Assembly (NCBI GenBank): GCA_963281255.1
Contig: OY725495.1
Span: forward strand, 2,232,001-2,296,000
Length of the DNA: 64,000 nucleotides
From: Aphrocallistes beatrix
Lineage: Eukaryota > Porifera > Hexactinellida > Sceptrulophora > Aphrocallistidae
Reading direction: 5' to 3'
How positions within the stretch are numbered: the stretch's first letter is position 1; every line of letters starts with the position of its first letter. This document shows positions 1 through 10,862 of the stretch, one piece after another. Position numbers and translations under genes: made by a program. The notes beneath the pieces are model-generated. The model made no database searches and was not told the origin of the DNA. It saw nothing but the letters and a program-made list of their open reading frames with translations.

Positions 1-221
1 ATAATTGATTGGTTCTCAAATAAACCAATGAATATCAATCACAGATAGTCCTTTTGATTGTATGCATAATTCACTACTATTTTATTCCAATGTATTTGCA
101 TTATAAAATAATGGAATTTGTTTGGTCAGCACATTTCGTCACCTATCTCGGCGAGATGTGAATATTTCGCTTAGATCTTCGAACTTAATCCTAGATTCAC
201 CATTTGACACCCACATGCCAA

Positions 222-330
222 TTTTCGTATCTCTACGACTCGCCAATTCTTCAATCAATTCGGACAAACAAACAAACAAACAAATCCTAGAGTTTTAATA
301 TATAATATACATGATGGCAATGAATTACCT
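222..330. repeat. Dispersed repeat end, family D
   Basis: A block containing CCAATTCTTCAATCAATTCG followed by an AAAC-rich run and AT-rich sequence recurs almost unchanged at about 8932-9025. Two copies in one window show that it is the end of a dispersed repeat. The class is unknown. Confidence 0.5.
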
Positions 331-361
331 ATGGTGGCTCAGGCTTACAAGATTGTTCATT

Positions 362-499
362 GAGTTGAGTAATTTATTAGATATGTTCAACTATGACTAA
401 TTCGAATGTGTAGATTTCGAATCTGAAATCAGATTTTTAGTATCTCTTTGAATTTGAACGTATTCCCCTTCATGAAAAAATCCAACCATTGTATACTAG
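362..499. repeat. Tc1-like MITE fragment, family F
   Basis: This stretch, with a core near GTGTAGATTTCGAATCT, matches parts of 14685-14860, 26160-26300, 26960-27105 and 62880-63075. The better copies end in a phrase like ACTTTTGTCCGGGTAGTGTA, which looks like a Tc1-type terminus. Here the terminus is lost and the sequence runs into the integrase exon that follows. Confidence 0.45.
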
Positions 500-1963
500 G
501 TAAAAACATGTGATGCTTGCCAGCAAAATAAAGCTTTGCCACCTCAGCCACATAAAAAGTTACAGCCGATTCCTCCTCCAGAGAGGCCGTGGAAACACAT
601 AGGGATTGATCTCGTATGTGATCTCTCTCCAAGTCCGGATGGTTACAAACACATTCTCGTTATCGTGTGCTACTTGAGCAAGTATGTGGTGGTGCGACCT
701 CTCAAGACCAAAACCGCCGATGAAGTAACCGAAAATCTGAAGGATATATATCTCGATGTTGGTGTTCCAGATATTATCCAACACGATCAAGGCAAAGAGT
801 TCACTAGCAATGTAAGCTATGATTTTGCAATCATATATGTAGAAGATAGGATAGTCATGATGTTTTCCCCCCTTTTAGATTTTTCAGCAATTTCATCAGA
901 AGTTAGAAGTTGACAACCGCAGTACTCGTGCCTATCACCCGATGGCAAATGGGTTGGTCGAGGCGCATAACAAGATTTTAAAATCGTATGTGGTAGTATT
1001 TCATCCATTTATAAGTTAATCAATTATCATTATTTAATGATGCATTAAATTCTAGCAAGTTGAACAGGATGACCTTTCAGACTGAGCAACATTGGTCTAC
1101 TCTACTAAAGCCTGCAGTCTTATGCATGAACTCTACTTTTAAGAAGTCTCACTCGTCTACTCCATTTCAGGTCATGTGGGGACGAGAATCTAAATACGAA
1201 AATTTAGTTTCTGATATATCTAAGATCAAAATAGCTCCTGATGAAGACTATGAACTAGAAGAGGCAATTTAATCCGAGACCTTACCAGCACAGGAGGAGT
1301 GCGAAATGCTAGATACCTTTTCCCCTCCAGAAGACCACCTTGAATCAATTCACCTCCTGAATGAGACAAGGAACAATACCCGGAAACGTGCAAATGTCTT
1401 GATTAGATCAGAGCAGCAAAGCAGAAGAGGCAATATGATAAGAAAGTTAACGAAAAGAGGTATGCTACTTTTATTATTTACACTAACATGTAGTTCATAT
1501 TGATTATTATTTTTAATACGTGTGTAGGTTCAAACTTAAGGAAGGGGACAAAATCCTATTCACCAACATGCCTAAATTAAAACAGATGCCCAACACTAAA
1601 AGCCAGGGTAAATTTTTGGGACCTTTTACAACGTCTAGAATTACAGACAGTCATGCTATCATTTCAATAGAAGAATTAAATTCCAAAAGAGATAAGAAAG
1701 TACCCATCCACGTCACACAACTCTATTACGAGCGTCAAGAAATTGATAGTCGACTCTCTAATACGAAATCTACGGAAAAGAGGAATGTTGATCTGACATC
1801 TGATAGCCGAGAGACCAAAATAATGAAGCTTTCACTAGTATGTTCAATATTTCGCTCAATGCATCATGATATGATTTGCTTATTTGCACTTCTTCTCTAG
1901 ACCCCACACATTGAATTTGGGTTTACAAGTGAAGCAATTCATAATCATCTCTCGAACCTCAAG
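500..1963 (+). pseudogene. Integrase part (rve core plus GPY/F)
   Basis: Exons 1-5 of the split gene. Introns lie at 812-878, 986-1055, 1460-1527 and 1838-1900, each 63-70 bp with GT-AG borders. The catalytic core has two visible acidic residues (GIDLV and HDQGKEF), and the glutamate lies in NGLVEAHNK. The C-terminal part after GKFLGPF resembles the module that binds DNA in Gypsy and Ginger integrases. An LTR retrotransposon copied through spliced RNA would not be expected to keep introns, which argues for a DNA transposon or a host gene. Confidence 0.75.
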
Positions 1964-2375
1964 GTGATTTGAATAGTTATTTGTTTGTAAAGTAATCATC
2001 TCATGATTTGTTTCCATGACTTGTTTCATAAGAATGCTGACGCCATACTACTATTTTTTCATCAAAATTCTTGTACATGTTTATTTTAAAATTATCACTA
2101 GACAAGATAATTGTGCAACTGTATGTTGTGAGCTTTTCATGAGAGTCAATTTCTCAATCACTAGATTATTCTCAATGAAAACTTGAGGAGAGGTACTTTC
2201 ATGACACTCTTACATGAAGATCTACATAGGAAACTGAATAGATTCCACCATTACGTCCCCAATATCTTCATTTTTCAGTTTCTTAAGGACTCGAACGCGG
2301 ATCAGTTGGTATTTTTGATCATTTAGTAATTGCCAATTCTAAAACTTATGATTTAAAATAACATATTGACTTTAG

Positions 2376-2479
2376 AGAAAAGAAATCAGGGAAACTGTTC
2401 TGAGCTGGACTTCAGATTTATATCCAGAATTCGGAGATATTATGGCTGCAAATACGCTGATAAAGTACTTTATGGACTT
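2376..2479 (+). pseudogene. Linker exon between integrase and OTU domains
   Basis: An open 104-base exon lies between TTTAG and the strong donor GTGAGT. It starts in phase 0, exactly as exon 6 (2279-2308) ends, which ties it to the integrase exons. Its product (starting RKEIRETVLSW) has no recognised domain. The following intron has been enlarged by the foldback element at 2540-3601. Confidence 0.5.
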
Positions 2480-2539
2480 GTGAGTTATATTTAATAAATA
2501 TTGTCCAGATACAATGCATAAAAATAGTCTAATGTATAT

Positions 2540-3601
2540 CCATAGCCTACTCTAATAATGCCTCACAGTAGACTGAAAATTATGGACTAGGGATGAAGTA
2601 GTAGCCGAATGGATTAATACACGATTAGCCTAAAATCGTTAACCATACAGAATAGGCATTAAGAATGTATTACCAGCATTATAAACATGGTATCAAAGTA
2701 CATATATCCATTGGAAAAATTTCGATTAGTCATCATATCATTGCGCAACAGGTCATTCTAAGGACAATTTTAGCGATTTTCTAAGCTGTTTTAACCCTAT
2801 TTCAAAATGTTATTAAGGTGTGATTTTTGAATCAAGATTAGTACGAGTTGATTTGAAAAATTTAGAATTTTTCAATGGAATGTTCTTACACTCCTGCGTT
2901 GCTATGGTAAAGCATTTTGGTCAGTTTGGGCCATTTCGTGCAAACTGTAGTAACTAGATCTTCAAATTTGGTCGTGTTTGATAGGAAATGGACTACTTCC
3001 TATTAGGTGATAATACAACTTGAACTTCTAAATTCAACGAGTTTTGAGTTATGGATTGATTTTAAGAATGTGATCAAAACACTAAATTGTCGCATTACTC
3101 TATAGTCTGTGAATTTAGAAGTTTAAATTGTATTATTACTTAATAGGAAGTAGCCAATTGCCTATCAAATACGATCAAATTGAAGACCTAGTTATTACAG
3201 TTTGCAGGATATGGCTCAAACTGATCAAAATGCTTTACCATAGCAACGTAGGAATATAACAACATTCCATTGAAAAATTCTAAATTTTTCAAATCAACTC
3301 GTACTAATCTTAGTTCTACACAAAAATCCTACCTTAATAACCTTTAGAAGTAGGCATAAAACAGCTTAGAAAATTGCCAAAATTGTCCTTAGAATGACCA
3401 GTTGCGCAATGATATGATGACTAATCGAAATTTTGACAACGGATATATATACTTTGATACCATGTTTATATATGCTGGTAATACATTCTTAATGCCTATC
3501 CTACATGGTTAACGATTTTAGGCTAATCGTGTATTAATCCATTCGGCTATTACCGCATCCTTGGTTATTATACTGTGAGGCATTATTAGAGTAGGCTATG
3601 G
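2540..3601. mobile_element. Foldback element, family A, full copy
   Basis: The left half reads CCATAGCCTACT then a GCCTCACAGT block. The same sequence runs back in reverse at 3420-3601, giving arms of roughly 500 bp around a centre near 3070. Many relatives lie in this window (9025, 34976, 36893, 37369, 38288, 48935 and 61009). No protein is encoded. It sits in the last intron of the integrase-OTU gene. Confidence 0.75.
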
Positions 3602-3700
3602 TATATCAAACTATTCTATGAATTCATATTTATAAGTGCGCAGTTCGAAACATTCGAATGACCACGTTTTAAAATTTATATTGTAATATTTATACTTTAG

Positions 3701-4409
3701 GCTATCCAGTATTTGAGTTCCATTCTTTGGGATTCATTCCCTGACAACTCGAAATCCAGAAGCCCGGAGATCCCTAGCTCCAGTCCTAAAATCCAAGTTC
3801 TCTTAGCTGTTATCAACCATGGGAGACCGAGAGCATAGTACAGGGCCGGCGGAACTGGTCCGACTTTGGCCGGACCAATTTTATGCCATTATGGCTTATT
3901 TTCATATGCAAATTTGCTTTTGGCCGGACCAATAAAAAGTTGCTTCCGCCGGGCCTGTAGTAGGTGATGGTAATTGTTTGTACAGATGCCTAGCGAAAGT
4001 CTTTACTGGCAAAGAAGAAAACTATCATCAAATGCGTAAAATTATATCTCATTTTATCGCCTCTGAAGGAGCAACGAAACTTGCCTGGTACTTCAAACAA
4101 AAACAAATAACCCCATGTGACTACCTTCTAGATGAAAATCCCTGTCATCTTAATGGAATTTGGGGAAGCGATGTGGAAATAATGACGGCCTCTTGTATCT
4201 TCAATGTGGATATATAAGTAGCGCCCAATAACAATCAAGGAAGCTCGCTTATTCGAGTTGTTAGATGGAACCTGCATATAGCCACTGACAATCCTGAAGC
4301 AGCCATCTACATCCAAAATTTTAATATCCATTATGAACCAGTCATCTCAATGATAAACTGCGCCACTCCTTATGGAAACATATCCGGAGATGTTCAGACT
4401 CTTGACTAA
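3701..4409 (+). pseudogene. OTU-type cysteine protease domain
   Basis: After removing the MITE at 3841-3957, the frame carries the OTU signature: GDGNCLYRCLA with the catalytic Cys at about 3975-3977, the motif WGSDVEIMTAS, and NFNIHYEPVI with the catalytic His near 4333. OTU proteases cleave ubiquitin chains. The spacing of about 120 residues between the Cys and His boxes is normal for the family. One in-frame TAA at 4215-4217 and an upstream frameshift inactivate it. The domain is otherwise well preserved up to the stop at 4407-4409. Confidence 0.75.
3841..3957. mobile_element. 117-bp MITE with 5-bp target duplication
   Basis: Terminal inverted repeats CAGGGCCGGCGGAA and TTCCGCCGGGCCTG enclose subterminal GGCCGGACC motifs. 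TAGTA is duplicated at 3836-3840 and 3958-3962. Removing the element and one TAGTA restores the OTU reading frame across the DGNC box, which confirms the insertion. Confidence 0.8.
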
Positions 4410-4960
4410 ATAGCTTCTTCACACTTTACTGTACGGACTCGGTGTTTACAAACAAACAATACTATACGGACTACGTGTTTACATATGGACCTAGTTGGCA
4501 ACTAGCCAGCCTGATGAGTCTTAGATAGACGAAAGGCCCGTATTTTTTCTGATGATAATAGCATTAATTTAACAAAGAACACAACACCTATCTTCAAGTC
4601 AAGAGGAGAAAATTCTGATGTGTAATTAATGGATGCAAAAAGTATTTCGATGTCCCAAAATTAGAACGCAGTAGTACACTTTATAAGTTAACTTAACGAC
4701 AGCACGATTATCTGATTTATTGCAATATATGAGTGTTATGAAATCATGTACTACCGATTGCTAAACTACTAAATAACCAACAATATAATTCCTTTATAGT
4801 AAATATCTTTATATTTTATTTATTTGGTAAAATAAACATTTTTATGTTGGTATATGTATTTTATTTATTTATTATCAATCATGTTCACGTTCTTCCGATT
4901 ATCTTGTAAAGTACACCCTAGAGGAGGGTTTGATTTAGTTATTAGGATATCCTGTATTAA
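4410..4960. other. No gene seen
   Basis: AT-rich sequence with no recognisable coding or repeat structure. A short repeated phrase near 4430-4490 (TACGGACT) is the only pattern noted. Confidence 0.5.
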
Positions 4961-4969
4961 AATAATTGA

Positions 4970-5402
4970 CACTAAATCTAATAGAATGTCTCAAAATTCT
5001 ACGCTCGCTATTTGCCTTATAAATCTAATAGAATGACTCAAAATTCTACGCTCGCTATTTGCATTATAAATCTAATAGAATGTCTCAAAATTCTACGCTC
5101 GCTATTTGCATTATAAATCTAATAGAATGTCTCAAAATTCTACGCTCGCTATTTGCATTATAAATCTAATAGAATGTCTCAAAATTCTACGCTCACTATT
5201 TGCATAATAAATTTAATAGTATGTCTCAAAATTCTACGCTTGCTATTTGCATTATAATTTTAATAGAATGTCTCAAAATTCTACGCAATCCATATTTCTA
5301 TAACACTAGTGTCTCAGAATTCTATGCGTCTCAAAATTCTACGCAATCCATGGTTCGATAACACTAGTGTCTCAAAATTCAATGCGTCTCAAAATTCAAC
5401 GC
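4970..5402. repeat. 47-bp tandem repeat
   Basis: The unit contains AATAGAATGTCTCAAAATTC and CGCTCGCTATTTGC. Copies start at 4981, 5028, 5075, 5122, 5169, 5216 and 5263, exactly 47 bases apart. After about 5285 a second variant with AACACTAGTGTCTCA takes over for two more rounds. Open frames across it are repeat products, not genes. Confidence 0.9.
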
Positions 5403-5417
5403 AACAGGCCTTATATA

Positions 5418-6780
5418 CAGTGCGTTCGGAAATTATTGGCAGTGAATTAAATTAAGTGTAATTCAACATCTATGTTAAGATTGGTCACTTTTTTGAAGAC
5501 AACTATTAATTCGGGGCTCCCTCTTACAAAATATAATGGAGAAACTAATGTATTGCTAATAATTTATTTTTTTGCCATTTCCTTTGACACATAACCGAAT
5601 TCTTTTGTCCATGCTTAGACAAAATGGCTGTAAAAAGTCTAGATCAAATGTGTCCCATACCTCCAAAATAGCTTCCTTCAACTCATTTGTGTTAGTGAAT
5701 CTTTTTTTGAGGAGTCTTTTCTTCATTACAGCCCAAAGATTCTCAATTGGGTTGAGATCGGGGCTATTGGACGGCCAGTCGATCTGGTGGGGGACAAATT
5801 CTGTTTCCAAGCCCTTGTCGCCTTTCCAGTGTGAATAGGACTGTTATCCTCTTGCAATACCCATTGATTTCCATAAAAGGCATTAGCTTCATGTATAAGA
5901 CACTCATTTAAAACGGTTTTATATCGTTCCTGGTTGAAGTTTTCGGTGAAAATTTTGAGGTTCGTTTTACCTATTACCGAAATACCACCCCAAATATGAA
6001 GCTTCGATGGATGTTTGAAAGTTGGCAGATTAATGTCCTTTCTTTGTCCATACATAGATCTTGCCAGTATTCATCCATATACGTAGAGCATTCATCAGTA
6101 AAGAACACTTTAGACCAGTCCTGACCCCTCATTTTCCTACACCATTCCATTCGCTTAGCAATATGGAGAGGTGACAAGGCGGGAATTCTGTCTGCCTGGC
6201 GATATTGTAGGCCTCTCCTCTTCATTTCCTCCGATAGTGTAATTTTGGCAACTGGAGTACTCAATTTTGCTCGGCATTCATTCAGGGTAATCCTTGGATT
6301 GTGTTGAACGAGTGCCATAATCGGGTTCCTATCGGCTTTGTGCAATTTAGGAGGTCGACCTGCTCCTTTCTTATGAGTCAAGCTCTTTTTGTCAGAAATT
6401 GACATCAAAACACGATAGACTGTCCGCTCAGGTATCGTGAGGCGTCTCGATATTTCAGTCGCATTTGTTATCCCAGCTTCAAAGAGTCCCTTTATCTTGA
6501 TTCTATTCTTTTCCTGAGCCTTCATTCCAAAGTTGTGGAAAAATACAGACAGTCGAAATTAGAAAAGATGGGTCAAAAAGTGTGAGCAAAAATAATACGT
6601 ATAAAATTTGATTGTCATAATTTTTTTATAGGTTTAGCATAAAATAAGGCTATGCCTATGGATTTTTTAAAAGTGGAGTGTATACTTTAAGTTTTTATAA
6701 CTGATACAACTTATGTATGGTGAGTTAAGAATATATGTGAAGGATAATGAAATAATATTTACTGCCAATAATTCGCACTG
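5418..6780 (-). mobile_element. Tc1-type transposon
   Basis: TA dinucleotides at 5416-5417 and 6781-6782 flank inverted ends beginning CAGTGCG and containing AATTATTGGCAGT. The 1363-bp length is typical for Tc1. The flanks (CCTTATATA before, CAGCAGGCTATG after) together look like a family A foldback terminus, so the element appears to have jumped into one. Confidence 0.8.
5556..6525 (-). pseudogene. Tc1 transposase (DD34E), frameshifted
   Basis: Cut-and-paste transposase read on the minus strand in three frames. The N-terminal helix-turn-helix part starts MKAQEKNRIKIKGLFEAG and includes a GRPPK linker. The catalytic residues are D in VFFTDECS, D in LQEDNSPIHTG and E in DLNPIENLW; counting across the second frameshift gives 34 residues between the last two. 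Frameshifts near 6050 and 5800 break the protein into fragments of 183, 109 and 84 residues. All three acidic residues survive, so decay is moderate. Confidence 0.85.
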
Positions 6781-6794
6781 TACAGCAGGCTATG

Positions 6795-7085
6795 CTGTAT
6801 CGAATTGATTGAAGAAACTGCCAGGCACAGAAAGCTGATATTTGGCATGTGGGTGTCTTTTGGCTATGGCTCAACTAAGTACTGAGCTCAGACCAAAATG
6901 TCGACTCATCATTGAATTATGACGTCATTGTCATCATTAGAAATTTAACAGTAGGACAGACGTATTTAGTGATGTTATCCCCGTTATAATTAATCAAAGT
7001 GACCCCAGGTGCCCAAACTTTGCCTCCGGGGACACACAGTGTCTGTCAGCCCCGCAGCGCAAGCAAGCGAAACGCGCTTGTCGAT
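6795..7085 (+). repeat. Family B repeat, internally deleted
   Basis: It begins with GAATTGATTGAAGAAACTGC and ends in a GC-rich block ending AAGCGAAACGCGCTTGT. Compared with the fuller copy at 17340-17890 it lacks about 250 bp of the middle. Confidence 0.7.
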
Positions 7086-7299
7086 AGTAAATACCCGTGT
7101 TATTATATTTAATAATTTCAAACCTTTCAAATGATTATTCTCTATGAACTAGTCAGATTTATGAAAAATAAGCATGTTTGTTTTTAAAACAAAATTTTCG
7201 ACTTTGACATTCTGATCCATGGTGCAATTACAATCAGTAAAAATTAAAAAATTTCTTCCAATGTCAATATTGCTATCCATGGTTTAAAGACACTTCTGA

Positions 7300-7640
7300 A
7301 TGTTTTTAAGGTTGGCATTGGCCATGGACAATTTGTATTTTATCAGGAATTTGCCAAACGCATTTAGTTTATCATTTTTATATCCTGCATGGATTCTAAA
7401 CATTAATAATGTTGGCCTTTCCAATAATATCTTAATTTTGACCACACATGTTGATGCAATTGTAGGTTCAAGTTCTGAATATAAATAACAATATTTAATC
7501 TATTAAGGTTGGCCTGTCCTATGGGCATTTTGTTTTTGATCAAAAATAGTATGCCAAAAGTCCTTTTTAACCATTTTAGAATCACTAAAGGGGTTCTAAA
7601 CATTAATTTTGATTTTTAGAATTTCAATGCTAATATTTCG
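7300..7640. repeat. Diverged direct repeat, about 200 bp
   Basis: The phrase AAGGTTGGCATTGGCCATGG near 7309 returns as a diverged version near 7506, each followed by an oligo-T/ATCA stretch and TTCTAAACATTAAT. It looks like two diverged tandem units. No gene was recognised. Confidence 0.4.
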
Positions 7641-7708
7641 CCACTTAGAGCCACTTGTACCACTGGTGTCGCCTAAAAAAGGACACAATTTTGAAACGGA
7701 AAGTCTCA

Positions 7709-7998
7709 TATCCATAACTTCTTTGAACCATGTCAGATCATCATTTACTGCTAAATTTGTGTTCAGCACTAAATTTCCAGCAATTTGATATATATATTGG
7801 ACATATTTGGAGAAATTCTTTGGCCGCGGGTTCCTAGCAACGGCCAGGAATGTTAATAAATTCCTGGCCGTCGCTATGCAAGGACATCCAAAAAATTCTC
7901 CAAATATGGTCAATATATATCAAATTGCTGGAAATTTAGTGCTGTGCACGAATTTGTCATTAAAATGATGATCTGACATGGTTCAAAGAAGTTATTGA
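7709..7998. mobile_element. Hairpin MITE-like palindrome
   Basis: CATAACTTCTTTGAACCATG at the left is mirrored by CATGGTTCAAAGAAGTTATT at the right, with the match continuing inward to about 7857 (TTCCTGGCCG). The arms are about 140 bp. No protein is encoded and no clear target duplication is visible. Confidence 0.65.
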
Positions 7999-8154
7999 TC
8001 TTGGATTCCGGCGGACAATATTGAATGTGGTTATTTTTGGGTAGCCAGTCAGCAATGACCAGTTTTTCCACTTTTGATAGATAAAAATTTTGATATACCA
8101 TATTTTGAGTTAAGTACTGCTATAAGTTGTCGAATGAGGATATTTGCATGTTAT

Positions 8155-8245
8155 TTAATAGCAAACAAGCACGCTTCGCTTGTTTGCGCTGCGCGGTTTG
8201 CGGACACTGCGTGTCCGCAGAGTCGCCCTGCGGGCGCCTGGAGTT
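8155..8245 (-). repeat. Family B GC-rich end
   Basis: Reverse-oriented copy of only the GC-rich hairpin terminus, with AGCACGCTTCGCTTG and GCGGACAC...GTGTCCGC pairing. Confidence 0.6.
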
Positions 8246-8249
8246 ACTC

Positions 8250-8700
8250 AATCTAGCATATTTTGGAACTTCTATTTTTATATAAATATTGTAAACAAAG
8301 GCCGACGAATAAATTCTCTAATGGATCCGAAAATATAATATTTAAATCTACAGCACTAAAAATCTCATGGCAACCGTTGGAAGCTAGTCTCTAGCCCATT
8401 TTTGTAATTTGTTTACTTTATGTATCTATTGTAAACAAAAGTAAACAAATTGATCATCCAATTTACTCGAAAATGTGATATTCGAAATCTATACCCCTGA
8501 AAACCCCATGTCAACCTTTGGAAGATAGTCTCTAGCCCATATCTTTAGTTTGTTTACTTTATGTATCTATTGTAAACAAAAGTAAACAAATTGATCATCC
8601 AATTTACTCGAAAATGTGATATTCGAAATCTACACCCCTGAAAACCCCATGTCAACCGTTGAAAGCTAGTTTCTAGCATCATTTTCAAAATTCGTCAAAT
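8250..8700 (+). repeat. 141-bp tandem repeat, family C
   Basis: Units start at CTAGTCTCTAGCCC: the marker recurs at 8388, 8529 and 8670, a period of 141. Each unit has TTTGTTTACTTT and, about 18 bases on, its inverse AAAGTAAACAAA, so each can fold into a hairpin. Single or double units are scattered at 11700, 14870, 21640, 22330, 24480 and 58560. Confidence 0.8.
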
Positions 8701-8929
8701 CTTGTGAAAATATGTATATAATGGTGTGAAAATATACAAATAACCTTTTTAACTGCCATATACTATAATATATAATTGAGACATTCATATAAGTTATTGT
8801 TTGAAGTATTAATTACAATTACAGCCTACAATATTGTCGTATAATGATTTCTATTGTGAGAGTGAAGCCGTACATAGTATTGTATAGAAAAGGTGTGAAA
8901 ATTGTTTTCCATTTTTTTTGCAGAGGTGT

Positions 8930-9025
8930 GAAAATTTTTCGTATCTCTACGACTTGCCAATTCTTCAATCAATTCGGACAAACAAACAAAAAATCCTAGC
9001 ATTTTAATATATAAGATATACTACT
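8930..9025. repeat. Family D repeat end
   Basis: Second copy of the 222-330 block, abutting a family A half-element. Confidence 0.5.
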
Positions 9026-9648
9026 TCCTATTATGCGATATTATAATTTCTAAATTCAATGGTTTACGAGATATTCGACAAATTACCAAATGTGACCAAT
9101 ATGATAAATTGTATAATAACTCGTAAACCATTGGATTTAGACGCCGAAATTATATTATCGCTTAATAGGAAGTAGTATATTTGCTATCAAATGGAATTAC
9201 ATTTGAATGTCTAGCTATCGTGGTTTTCAAGATATGATCCCAACTATTCAAAACACGTTTCCATAGCAACACTGGAATGTAGCAACATTCCATGAAAAAA
9301 TTCCAAATTTTTCGTATTAAAACCAATTCACTCTCAGTTCTCTGCGAAAATTTTTATAATAAAACCACTTAGAAGTGCCCTTAAACGACCTATAAAAATC
9401 ACCAAATTTGTCACAAATATAACCTATTACGCAACCATATAGTGACTACTCTAAATTTACAAACAGATATGGGTACTTTGACACCATATTTATACATGCT
9501 GATAATACATTCCTAAGCTCTATTGTGCTTTGTTAATGATTTAAGGCAGCTCATGTATTAGTTCAATCATCTTCTACCGCATCCCTAGTCCCAAATCCGC
9601 AAGCGACTGTGAGGCCTTATATACCCTTATATACAGTAGGCTCTGGTT
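9025..9648. mobile_element. Family A foldback, right half
   Basis: Begins near the foldback centre (CTACTTCCTATTATGCG) and runs to the terminus TGTGAGGCCTTATA followed by CAGTAGGCT. The left arm is missing. Confidence 0.65.
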
Positions 9649-9651
9649 ACA

Positions 9652-9673
9652 GATATATATATATATATATATA
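9652..9673. repeat. AT microsatellite
   Basis: A run of alternating T and A of about 20 bases at the junction of a family A end and a reversed family B end. Confidence 0.8.
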
Positions 9674-9845
9674 ACCGCATTTCGCTCGCTTGTGCTGTCC
9701 GCCAGCGCCTAGGCTCGCATTGATTCATTATAAGGTAGATAACATCTCTAAATACGTACTATGTCTTACTGTTATAATCGAATCTATTCGAATGTCACGT
9801 CACGTAAAGTTTGTCCGTCAGTGACTTTATGTCACGTCAATTCAC
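9674..9845 (-). repeat. Family B fragment, reversed
   Basis: The GC-rich terminus (CGCTTGTGCTGTCCGCC) is followed by the TAAGGTAGATAACATCTC and ACGTACTATGTC phrases seen in reversed family B copies such as 60505-60808. Confidence 0.55.
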
Positions 9846-9869
9846 GATGGCAATAAACATTAGTCGAAT

Positions 9870-10480
9870 GAAATCAGTAGCAATGTTGGTGTTTCTGCAT
9901 CCACAGTTTTCAATACAATTTCTAGACCTAAGTCCGAATTGTCCCTTTTTCATAAGCTAGGAGCCTGTAGAACTAGAAAACCACTACCTCGAATTGTAAG
10001 ATATGTTGCTCGTGTCGTCAACTTCAATCCAGTAATTTAAATTCGTAATTTAATTGTTAATTGTTAATTATCTTTAAGGGCAAGAGATACCGCTACTTGT
10101 CTGCACAAATTTGTTTACTCCAAGCCTTACCGAAACCTATTCCACTAATATCAGAAACAAACCGGCATATAATATTTCCTCGGGGGATAAATAACATTAA
10201 TACTCAATGGCAACATCTTATCTTTGCAGATGAAGCATTTGTATGGTAGTGTAGATAACGTAATAGAATGTGGACTAAAATACGCACATTGAGAATCCAA
10301 TCAACAGTCAAGCACATTCAAAAAATACATATTTGGGCTACTTCCTCGTCGATAGAAACGTTTTAATGTTCATTTTCTCAAAAATACTCAATACTGAGTT
10401 ATGACGAATTTAGAAGAGCAATGAGTAGTGCAAGCAGCTGTCTTCCAATTAATGATCTAAAAATTGTGAATAATTATCTG
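9870..10480 (+). pseudogene. Tc1/mariner-like transposase remnant
   Basis: A helix-turn-helix-like piece (NVGVSASTVFNTI at about 9880) is followed by a frame ending QWQHLIFADEAFVW at about 10200-10245, which resembles the first catalytic aspartate box of Tc1 transposases (IFSDE). A further piece near 10335 resembles the WG-box region. Several stops and shifts separate the parts. It is a different lineage from the 5.4-kb element. The call rests on two motifs only. Confidence 0.5.
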
Positions 10481-10862
10481 GCAGGCTGTAAGTGACTGTA
10501 AATTAAATTTGAAATCTATAAATATCCTAAATTATCAGTTGATATATGATAGCTTCTACATGAAATACGTTTTCAAAGGCGTGATTAAAATTCATAAAAT
10601 ATATAGTGAACATTGGGAGGAGTTAGTTAATCTGTATAAATTATTTGTTAGTAGTTTTGTTTCGAAGTGCTATATAAATATTCTATTTTCATCGTCATCA
10701 TCAATCAAAATTGGAGTCAGTAAAAGGCATCGTAAAAATTTAAAGCGCGCTTTTGGTACTTGGATAACAGGACTAACAAACACTTGTGTCCGCATGGTTC
10801 ACTTGCATGCGCCTCGAAATATGAAATAATCTACGGGTACCTAGCATTGATTACTTTCAATA

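Larger units (their letters stand above)
500..4409 (+). pseudogene. Ginger-like integrase-OTU protease gene, broken
   Basis: Eight exons can be traced: 500-811, 879-985, 1056-1459, 1528-1837, 1901-1963, 2279-2308, 2376-2479 and 3701-4409. The junctions are GT-AG and the phases agree through exon 7. Exon 1 opens with the CxxC half of an integrase zinc finger (TCDACQQNK) and then the rve core with D in GIDLV and D in HDQGKEF. Exon 2 holds AYHPMANGLVEAHNK. Exon 4 has a GPY/F-type module (GKFLGPF). Exon 8 is an OTU protease domain. Such introns plus a Gypsy-type integrase suit Ginger DNA transposons, and as I recall some carry accessory protease domains. Breaks are a stop at 1270, a frameshift near 1430, a one-base phase slip at exon 7/8, a frameshift near 3780 and a stop at 4215. 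The exons before the zinc finger are missing. Confidence 0.7.

Noticed and set aside
10509-10829. 106-codon open frame, plus strand
   Set aside because: No motif, AT-driven composition and no repeat or intron support; likely chance.
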